NCBI GenBank assembly: GCA_017465465.1
Contig: JAFTWE010000014.1
Span: 48,203-112,202 of the forward strand
Length of the DNA stretch: 64,000 nt
Direction: 5' to 3'
Origin: Clostridia bacterium
GTDB taxonomy: Bacteria > Bacillota > Clostridia > Oscillospirales > Acutalibacteraceae
How positions within the stretch are numbered: position 1 is the first letter of the stretch; each line of letters begins with the position of its first letter. The notes under the pieces are model-generated. The model saw only the letters and a list, made by a program, of their open reading frames with translations, ran no database searches and was not told where the DNA came from. Shown here piece by piece: positions 57,907-64,000 of this stretch. The translations under genes and the position numbers were made by a program.

Positions 57907-59328
57907 ATGCCTCAGAACAATATGAAAAACACCAAAAATCCTATGCCATCACAAGACCCTAAGGTCAGAGCGCGCAACTTTCAGGAGGTTGCTTTGGGTT
58001 ATGACGAAGCAACAGCTATAGACGAGGCTCTTCGTTGCCTTAATTGTAAAAATCCTCTTTGTGTAACCGGTTGCCCCGTTAACATTCACATTCCCGAATT
58101 TATTGCAAAAATTAAAGAGGGTGATTTTGAGGGTGCATATCAGATAATCCACAAGACCTCTTCTCTTCCTGCTGTTTGCGGAAGAGTCTGCCCTCAGGAG
58201 CATCAGTGTGAAGCCAAGTGTGTAAGAGGAATCAAGGGTGAATCTGTGGGCATCGGCAGACTTGAACGCTTTGTTGCCGATTGGCACAATGCCCACTCGG
58301 ACTCTGCGCCTCACACAGCAGAAGCAAACGGCCATAAGGTTGCTGTTGTAGGCTCAGGCCCGTCAAGCCTTACCTGTGCAGGCGACCTTGCAAAAAAAGG
58401 ATATAAGGTTACAGTTTTTGAAGCTCTTCACACCCCCGGCGGTGTATTGGTTTACGGTATTCCTGAATTCCGTTTGCCAAAATCCATTGTTAAAAAAGAG
58501 GTGGACAACCTCAGGGCAATGGGTGTTGACTTTGAAACAAACATCATCATCGGCAAAACCCTTACCGTTGACGAGCTTATTGAAGACGGCTATGAGGCTG
58601 TGTTTATCGGTACAGGCGCAGGTCTTCCCAATTTTATGGGTATTCCCGGTGAATCCTACAAGGGTGTTTATTCTGCCAACGAGTTCCTTACCCGCTCAAA
58701 CCTTATGAAGGCTTACAAGGACTCCCCCGTTACCCCGATTATGAAGGGCGGTAATGTTGCGGTTGTGGGCGGCGGCAATGTTGCAATGGATGCCGCAAGA
58801 ACAGCGCTCCGCTTGGGTGCAGAAAAGGTTTATGTTGTATACCGCCGTTCAATGGAAGAGCTTCCTGCAAGAAAAGAAGAGGTTGAGCACGCCATTGAAG
58901 AAGGTGTTGATTTCAGACTTCTCAACAATCCTGTTGAAATTCTCGGTTATAACAACCCTGATGACAGACGCGACCCCAAAAACGGATTTGTAACAGGTAT
59001 GAAATGCGTTAAAATGGAGCTTGGCGAGCCTGACGAAAAAGGCCGCCGCCGTCCCGTTGAGGTTGAGGGCAGTGAATTCACTCTTGATGTTGACACAGTT
59101 ATTATTTCAATCGGCACTTCGCCAAACCCCCTCATCAAATCCACCACTAAGGGGCTTGATGTAAATGCAAGAGGCGGAATAATTGTTGAAGAAGCAACAG
59201 GCGCCACCACCAAAGAGGGCGTTTATGCCGGCGGTGATGCAGTAACAGGTGCCGCAACAGTTATTTCTGCAATGGGTGCAGGCAAAGTTGCCGCAAAGTC
59301 AATAGACGAATATATTATGAATAAATAA
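57907..59328 (+). CDS. nfnB: NfnB: bifurcating transhydrogenase beta subunit (GltD-like)
   Basis: 473 aa, similar to the small subunit of glutamate synthase. Two [4Fe-4S] sites at the start (CLNCKNPLCVTGCPV, CGRVCPQEHQCEAKC), FAD fold VVGSGPSSLTCAGDLAKKG near residue 147, NADPH fold VVGGGNVAMDAARTALRLG near 285, and the final AGGDAVTGAATVISAMGAGKVAA. Where it is not next to NfnA it is often called gltA. The pair supplies NADPH for biosynthesis and balances the redox pools used by AdhE and the hydrogenases. Confidence 0.92.
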   Translation: MPQNNMKNTKNPMPSQDPKVRARNFQEVALGYDEATAIDEALRCLNCKNPLCVTGCPVNIHIPEFIAKIKEGDFEGAYQIIHKTSSLPAVCGRVCPQEHQCEAKCVRGIKGESVGIGRLERFVADWHNAHSDSAPHTAEANGHKVAVVGSGPSSLTCAGDLAKKGYKVTVFEALHTPGGVLVYGIPEFRLPKSIVKKEVDNLRAMGVDFETNIIIGKTLTVDELIEDGYEAVFIGTGAGLPNFMGIPGESYKGVYSANEFLTRSNLMKAYKDSPVTPIMKGGNVAVVGGGNVAMDAARTALRLGAEKVYVVYRRSMEELPARKEEVEHAIEEGVDFRLLNNPVEILGYNNPDDRRDPKNGFVTGMKCVKMELGEPDEKGRRRPVEVEGSEFTLDVDTVIISIGTSPNPLIKSTTKGLDVNARGGIIVEEATGATTKEGVYAGGDAVTGAATVISAMGAGKVAAKSIDEYIMNK

Positions 59329-59333
59329 AATTT

Positions 59334-59367
59334 CAGCAGCTATCATTGAGATAGCTGCTGTTTTTTC
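59334..59367. terminator. Terminator after nfnAB
   Basis: CAGCAGCTAT/ATAGCTGCTG, CATTGAG loop, then T6; it overlaps the end of the convergent MATE gene. Confidence 0.88.
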
Positions 59368-60689
59368 TTTAACTTATTCATTACGATAAAATACGCAGGG
59401 AGTAAGAGCACATCTGCCGCAATCCAGGCAATGGGGTTTGAAAAACAAGCGGCGATGAAACCGAACTTTGTTATAAATCCGTAAGAAACAATCGCCCTTG
59501 CAACAAGCTCAAAAATTCCGCCGCTCATTGCAATCATACTGTGACCCATACCCTGCAACGCATTTCTGAAAATAAATATCAGCGACAGCGCAAGATAGAA
59601 CCAGGCACAGATTCCGAAATATTCTGCAACGGTTGAAAGAATTTCTGTTTCACCTTTATTAAGGAACATCAATGACGCATACGGTCCGCCGTATTTCGAA
59701 ATAAAATACGCCATAACAGAATAAATTACACCAAGCAACACAGCGGCTCGCATACCTTGCTTTATTCTGTCAATTTTACCGGCGCCCAGATTCTGACCGC
59801 AGTATGTTGCCATTGTTATGCCGATTGTTTCTGACGGAACGCCAATGAGATTAACTACCTTTGAGCCAACGGTTACGGCAGTTATCACATCTGAGCCGAG
59901 CATATTAACGCAGGACTGCACCATAATTGTTCCTACAGCGGTTATTGAAAACTGCAATGCCATAGGTACACCGATTACAAGAAGATTTTTGCAAAGTCGG
60001 GAATCAAAAGGCATATCTTCTTTAGAAAAGTGAAGCAATTTGAATTTTCTTTTAATCACAAGCAAACAAAGAATACCCGACACAGCCTGTGATATAACTG
60101 TTGCAATAGCCACACCGCTTACACCCATATTGAACTCGATTACAAACAGCAAGTCAAGTCCGATATTCAACAATGAGGACAAAACCAAAAAGTAAAGAGG
60201 TGTTTTACTGTCGCCGACAGAGCGGACAACTCCTGCTGTGATATTATATAGAAGTGTAGCAGGTATTCCCGCAAAAATAATTATTATATAATCGTGAGCA
60301 TCCTTGTAAATATCGTCAGGGGTGTTCATAATTTTAAGGAACAAATCCGTGCAAAGCACAGTTGCGGCAGTTATAACAACACCCAATGCTACTGCAAGAT
60401 ATGTAATGTGAGCCATAATACGGCGCATTTTAGGTCTGTCTTCAGCGCCGAACGCCTGAGCCACAGGAATAGCAAATCCCGAGCAAAGGCCGATGATTGT
60501 ACCGATAACCATAAAGCTCAATGAACCCACCGAGCCAACCGCCGACAACGCAGTTTTACCCACAAACTGACCTACGATTATTGTATCAACCAGATTATAT
60601 AACTGCTGAAACAGGTTGCCTGCAAACAACGGAAGGCAAAACCGCAGAATCAGTGACATCGGCTTTCCGCGAGTTAAATCCCGTTCCAT
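59343..60689 (-). CDS. MATE-family efflux transporter
   Basis: 448 aa, third MATE exporter of the window and closer in motif to that at 5405: LPLFAGNLFQQLYNLVDTIIVGQFVG, IPVAQAFGAEDRPKM, VRSVGDSKTPLYFLVLSSLLNIGLDLLFV, and TYCGQNLGAGKIDRI. It lies eleven bases after the sugar epimerase gene in a leftward run, so it may be co-transcribed, though a role in polysaccharide export is not shown. Substrate unknown. Confidence 0.92.
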   Translation of the reverse strand: MERDLTRGKPMSLILRFCLPLFAGNLFQQLYNLVDTIIVGQFVGKTALSAVGSVGSLSFMVIGTIIGLCSGFAIPVAQAFGAEDRPKMRRIMAHITYLAVALGVVITAATVLCTDLFLKIMNTPDDIYKDAHDYIIIIFAGIPATLLYNITAGVVRSVGDSKTPLYFLVLSSLLNIGLDLLFVIEFNMGVSGVAIATVISQAVSGILCLLVIKRKFKLLHFSKEDMPFDSRLCKNLLVIGVPMALQFSITAVGTIMVQSCVNMLGSDVITAVTVGSKVVNLIGVPSETIGITMATYCGQNLGAGKIDRIKQGMRAAVLLGVIYSVMAYFISKYGGPYASLMFLNKGETEILSTVAEYFGICAWFYLALSLIFIFRNALQGMGHSMIAMSGGIFELVARAIVSYGFITKFGFIAACFSNPIAWIAADVLLLPAYFIVMNKLKKKQQLSQ

Positions 60690-60700
60690 AGTTCACCTCA

Positions 60701-61675
60701 TCAAAGATTTTCTTTATACCAATCTATCGCTTCTTTGAGTCCGCGCTCAAAGTTATAATCAGGGTCATAGCCCAAAAGCTCCCTTGCCTTGCTGATATCA
60801 GCGTTGCTGTGCTTGATATCTCCCTTTCTGTCAGGGCCAAAGTTCGGTTCAATATCCTTACCCAAGGCAGAAGTGAGAGCATAGTAAATATCAATAAGAT
60901 ACTCTCTGCCGCCATAAGCCACATTGAAAGCTTCACCTGCACATTCGTGAGGAGCAAGGCAGGCCTTAAGATTTGCCTCAATAACATTTTCAATATAAGT
61001 AAAATCACGGCTCTGCTTGCCGTCGCCGTTAATTGTGGGCACCTCATCGTCCATAAGCTGACGGATAAACTTAGGGATAACCGCCGCATAAGCACCGTTC
61101 GGGTCCTGACGGCGACCGAAAACATTGAAATAGCGAAGTCCGTAGGTATCAAGGCCGTAAAGGTCAGAATAAATTCTGCCGTAAAGCTCATCTACCGCTT
61201 TTGTTAAGGCATAAGGGGAAAGAAGTCTGCCTTCTCTGCCTTCCTTTTTAGGGAGATTAGGCTCATCACCGTAAACAGAAGAGGAGCTTGCATAGACAAA
61301 CTTTTTAACTCCGTTCTGCCTTGAAGCCTCCATCATATTAAGAGTGCCCATAATGTTATTTTTTTCATAAAAAAGCGGCATTTCAATGCTCCTCGGCACA
61401 CTGCCCCAGGCCGCCTGATTAAGAACATAATCCACTCCCTCGGTAGCTTTGAGGCAGGTGTCATAATCCTTTATATCGCCTTTTATAAATGTGTAATCAG
61501 GGTTATCAAGAAAAATTTCAACATTTTCATATTTGCCTGTTGAAAGGTCATCAAGGCAACGCACCTTATAGCCCTTTTTTAAAATAGCTTCACAAAGGTT
61601 TGAGCCGATAAATCCCGCTCCGCCTGTTACTAAAAACACCGAATTTTCAGGAAACTGAACCTTTTCGTATCCCAT
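60701..61675 (-). CDS. UDP-sugar 4-epimerase (WbpP-like)
   Basis: 324-aa extended SDR. NAD motif TGGAGFIGSNL (18-28), catalytic YALTK with SSSSVYGDEP before it, and the WbpP-type RRQDPNGAYAAVIPKFI and INGDGKQSRDFTYIENVI. WbpP converts UDP-GlcNAc (or its acid) to the galacto form. The neighbouring dehydrogenase at 62342 completes a route to UDP-N-acetylgalactosaminuronic acid, a surface-polymer building block. Ribosome binding site AGGAGG is inferred from CGGAGGAAT upstream. Plain UDP-glucose 4-epimerase is the alternative. Confidence 0.85.
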   Translation of the reverse strand: MGYEKVQFPENSVFLVTGGAGFIGSNLCEAILKKGYKVRCLDDLSTGKYENVEIFLDNPDYTFIKGDIKDYDTCLKATEGVDYVLNQAAWGSVPRSIEMPLFYEKNNIMGTLNMMEASRQNGVKKFVYASSSSVYGDEPNLPKKEGREGRLLSPYALTKAVDELYGRIYSDLYGLDTYGLRYFNVFGRRQDPNGAYAAVIPKFIRQLMDDEVPTINGDGKQSRDFTYIENVIEANLKACLAPHECAGEAFNVAYGGREYLIDIYYALTSALGKDIEPNFGPDRKGDIKHSNADISKARELLGYDPDYNFERGLKEAIDWYKENL

Positions 61676-61692
61676 TTTTATTCCTCCGCTTC

Positions 61693-61716
61693 AAAAAAGG
61701 CCGGATAACCGACCTT
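61693..61716 (-). terminator. Terminator between vanZ-like and epimerase genes
   Basis: AAGGTCGG/CCGGCCTT (minus, one U-G), TTAT loop, then T's; it overlaps the vanZ-like stop codon. Confidence 0.75.
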
Positions 61717-62335
61717 AATAAAGTATAAACTCTCTGTATAAAAGAATCAAAACAACTGCGCTCGCCGTTATTGCGGCAGGTAATAAGCCCTTGAGCGCTC
61801 CTTTTTTGATATGTAAACCATTGCTGTCCGCACTTATTCCGCTTGCAAAGCAGTAAACACCGCATCCGATTGCACAGCCGAGAGTATTATTAAACAAATC
61901 ATCAAATTCAGTGCAACCGATGGCATAGGTAAACTGACCAAGCTCAATAACAAAGCTCAACAACGCTCCCGCGCCAATCGTCAACGGCACCGCACAACGC
62001 TTGCCCCTCAGGTGAAATGCTTCAGGGAACAATATTCCTAAAGGGATGAAAACAAGGATATTTTCAAAAATTTGTTCTAAAATATCAAAGGTATTATAAA
62101 CCGTCAGCACAGAAATATATGACCAAAAAGGAGTTGTATGAACACTCCTGATTTCTGTAGTGCGGCCCATAAGTGCAAGATACAGTAACACCGCTGCATA
62201 AACGGTCAGCAGCAATCCACAGGTGTTTGCAAATTTCAACGGTTGATTTTTAACCTTTGACCTGTTATTCAGCCAAAGATAAGCTACACTTGCCGCCACG
62301 ATGAAAAATAATTGCGGATAAACACAATAGCTCAT
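61715..62335 (-). CDS. VanZ-family membrane protein
   Basis: 206 aa with five or six membrane helices. The VanZ-like signature is NILVFIPLGILFPEAF, then SFVIELGQFTYAIGCTEFDDLFNNTLG. VanZ gives low teicoplanin resistance in enterococci, but most relatives have unknown envelope roles. It lies six bases after the nucleotide-sugar dehydrogenase gene and is followed by a terminator, so it shares that transcript. Confidence 0.85.
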   Translation of the reverse strand: MSYCVYPQLFFIVAASVAYLWLNNRSKVKNQPLKFANTCGLLLTVYAAVLLYLALMGRTTEIRSVHTTPFWSYISVLTVYNTFDILEQIFENILVFIPLGILFPEAFHLRGKRCAVPLTIGAGALLSFVIELGQFTYAIGCTEFDDLFNNTLGCAIGCGVYCFASGISADSNGLHIKKGALKGLLPAAITASAVVLILLYREFILY

Positions 62336-62341
62336 ATAAAA

Positions 62342-63661
62342 TTATAATCTCCAATAAATGTAATCGGAATTTTCAAAATCTTTTCTGTTAAGAACACCCT
62401 TAACATCTACCAAGACCTTTTTAACCGCATTTGCTTTAAACATTTCATTCAGCTTATCAATATTAATTCCGCCAAATTCCGAATGAGCAACTGCAATAAT
62501 TATTGCATCCATATCACGAATTTCACTCATATCGACAAACTTAATGCCGTATTCGTGCATTGCTTCGTCACTGTCTGCAACAGGGTCGGCAACAATAGGT
62601 GTAATGCCATATTCCGCAAGCTCATTATAAATGTCAATCACCCTTGTATTTCTTGTGTCAGGGCAATTTTCTTTAAAAGTGAAACCAAGGATACCTACCC
62701 TTGCTTCAGCAACGCCTACATTGGCTTTGATAAGATTTTTAACGGTATTTTCAGCAACATATTTGCCCATATCGTCGTTAATTCGGCGGCCTGAAAGGAT
62801 AACCTGACTGTGATATCCCAACTGCTCAGCTTTATATGTGAGGTAATAAGGGTCAACACCGATACAATGACCGCCAACAAGACCGGGGAAAAATTTAAGG
62901 AAATTCCATTTGGTTCCTGCGGCCTCAAGCACAGCTTTAGTATCAATGCCCATTTTATTGAAGATAATTGAAAGCTCGTTCATAAAAGCAATATTTACAT
63001 CGCGCTGGCTGTTTTCAATAACCTTGGCAGCCTCAGCCACTTTGATTGATTCAGCTCTGTGAACGCCTGCTTCAACTACCATTTCATACACTTTTGCAAC
63101 AGTTTCAAGAGTTTCTTCATCCATACCCGATACAATTTTAACTATTGTTTCAAGTCTGTGCACCTTGTCACCGGGGTTAATTCTTTCGGGAGAATAACCG
63201 ATTTTAAAATCAACACCGCATTTAAGACCGGACTCTTTTTCAAGAATAGGCACACATACTTCCTCTGTAACGCCCGGATAAACAGTTGATTCAAAAACTA
63301 CAACACTGCCCTTTGTAAGGTTCTGACCTAAGATTTTACTTGCACCCTCAACAGGTGAAAGGTCAGGTGTGTGGTCTTTATTAACAGGTGTGGGCACCGC
63401 AACAATGTGGAACTTTGCCTCCTTAAGCCTTGCAGGGTCAGCAGTAAAATCAACCGAACAAGCGGCAATAGCTTCGTCACCGACCTCGCAAGTAGGGTCT
63501 TTTCCCTGCTTATAAAGCTCAATTTTCTTTTCGTTAAGGTCAAAGCCTATAACATCTGCTTTTTTTGAAAAAGCAACTGCAATGGGCATACCTACATAAC
63601 CCAAACCCACGAGTGAAATTTTTTCTTCTCTGTTTATAATTTTGTTATACAAGCCGTTCAT
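62342..63661 (-). CDS. Nucleotide-sugar (UDP-HexNAc) 6-dehydrogenase
   Basis: 439 aa of the UDP-glucose/GDP-mannose dehydrogenase family, nearest to the WbpO/TviB branch that oxidises UDP-N-acetyl-hexosamines to uronic acids with two NAD+. NAD fold VGLGYVGMPIAVAFSKK, then FESTVYPGVTEEVC; catalytic Cys in GGHCIGVDPYYLTYKAEQLG; C-terminal GFTFKENCPDTRNTRV. With the epimerase it should give UDP-GalNAcA or a similar acid. The exact sugar is inferred from context. Confidence 0.88.
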   Translation of the reverse strand: MNGLYNKIINREEKISLVGLGYVGMPIAVAFSKKADVIGFDLNEKKIELYKQGKDPTCEVGDEAIAACSVDFTADPARLKEAKFHIVAVPTPVNKDHTPDLSPVEGASKILGQNLTKGSVVVFESTVYPGVTEEVCVPILEKESGLKCGVDFKIGYSPERINPGDKVHRLETIVKIVSGMDEETLETVAKVYEMVVEAGVHRAESIKVAEAAKVIENSQRDVNIAFMNELSIIFNKMGIDTKAVLEAAGTKWNFLKFFPGLVGGHCIGVDPYYLTYKAEQLGYHSQVILSGRRINDDMGKYVAENTVKNLIKANVGVAEARVGILGFTFKENCPDTRNTRVIDIYNELAEYGITPIVADPVADSDEAMHEYGIKFVDMSEIRDMDAIIIAVAHSEFGGINIDKLNEMFKANAVKKVLVDVKGVLNRKDFENSDYIYWRL

Positions 63662-63750
63662 AAAGCAACCTTCTTTTTTTACTTTTTTCCACCTTATACT
63701 TTAACACACAGCTACTTTACCGTCAAGATTTTTTTGAAAATATGCAAAAA

Positions 63751-63774
63751 AAGACCGTCCCGAAGGACGGTCTT
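63751..63774. terminator. Terminator of the dockerin protein gene
   Basis: AAGACCGTCC/GGACGGTCTT with CGAA loop; T's follow on the minus strand. Confidence 0.9.
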
Positions 63775-63783
63775 AAAATTTAA

Positions 63784-64000
63784 TTACTGAGCAGGGTTAA
63801 CCTGGTTAATAATTGCACCACTACTTACTGCTGACTGAAGTCTTAACAAGTCATTTGTATTAAGACGCTTTCTTGCATCATTATCAAGGTTCATTGCTTT
63901 CTTCTGTGCATCTGTAAGTGTTGTGTTCTTTGTAATATATGCGCCGAAGTTGTTAAGGTCGTTTGTATTAACCTGACCGTCTCCGTCCATATCACCGAAA
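63784..64000 (-). CDS. C-terminal dockerin domain of a larger protein (partial)
   Basis: The last 71 residues of a gene that continues beyond the right edge; reading is open to the window end. They form a type I-like dockerin: a first calcium loop DMDGDGQVNTNDLNNF, a linker, then a second NLDNDARKRLNTNDLLRL. The loops have Asp/Asn at the expected calcium positions, though the second has Ala-Arg in place of Gly. Dockerins attach enzymes to cohesins in Ruminococcus and related cellulosome-forming or amylosome-forming bacteria. The catalytic part is not visible. Confidence 0.85.
   Translation of the reverse strand, partial: FGDMDGDGQVNTNDLNNFGAYITKNTTLTDAQKKAMNLDNDARKRLNTNDLLRLQSAVSSGAIINQVNPAQ

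Overview
The window reads as a chromosome segment of an anaerobic, fermentative Clostridia bacterium of the Ruminococcus/Oscillospiraceae type. Evidence: strong AGGAGG-type ribosome binding sites, many TTGACA/TATAAT promoters, a T-box before pheST, a Rex-controlled adhE, two [FeFe]-hydrogenase-family genes, NfnAB, an oxygen-sensitive Fe-S serine dehydratase, and a dockerin-bearing protein cut by the right edge. This is inference from gene content; no rRNA is present. Three tRNAs (Ser-GGA, Thr-CGT, Arg-ACG) and the tmRNA are here.

Layout. 0-1.4 kb: yhbY, smpB and ssrA. 1.5-4.3 kb: an AT-rich accessory strip just 3' of ssrA, with an unrecognised three-gene cassette and then a mobile-element scar (52-aa ORF, truncated tnpV, another gene remnant). 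4.3-6.7 kb: divergent lysR/MATE pair with operator and leader ORF. 6.8-15.9 kb: one leftward run rex-adhE-APH-like kinase-two thioredoxin-like ferredoxins-sensory hydrogenase-SpoIIE-type phosphatase-group B hydrogenase, opened by a Rex box over the -10 and closed by a 15-bp hairpin. 16-26 kb: second LysR, secreted SGNH hydrolase, HTH protein, small membrane protein plus GTPase, an HTH-serine dehydratase fusion with an inverted repeat inside its promoter, D-lactate dehydrogenase-like enzyme. 26-36.8 kb: housekeeping and envelope genes, an array of seven small palindromes next to tRNA-Ser, lipoproteins, peptidases, prfB. 36.8-46.3 kb: RING-like membrane protein, galU, secreted hydrolase, phosphoesterase, flavoprotein, PHP phosphatase, MATE. 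46.3-48 kb: accessory strip with two structured leaders sharing a 16-nt motif, one of them before a PBECR4-like nuclease gene. 48-56.8 kb: radC, HAD, rarA, lipid genes, pheST with T-box. 57-64 kb: nfnAB, MATE, UDP-sugar genes, dockerin fragment.

How parts work together. AdhE, the hydrogenases and NfnAB all handle NAD(P)H/ferredoxin electrons from fermentation. Rex (NADH sensing), a PAS-bearing hydrogenase (probable H2 sensing) and a kinase/phosphatase pair in the same operon suggest that ethanol and H2 output are tuned at both transcription and signalling level. galU, the phosphoglycosyl transferase, the UDP-sugar epimerase/dehydrogenase pair and CdsA supply envelope polymers and lipids. Best candidates for undescribed biology are the redox-signalling operon, the paired structured leaders at 46.9 and 47.7 kb, the serine-dehydratase repressor fusion, and the post-ssrA cassette.
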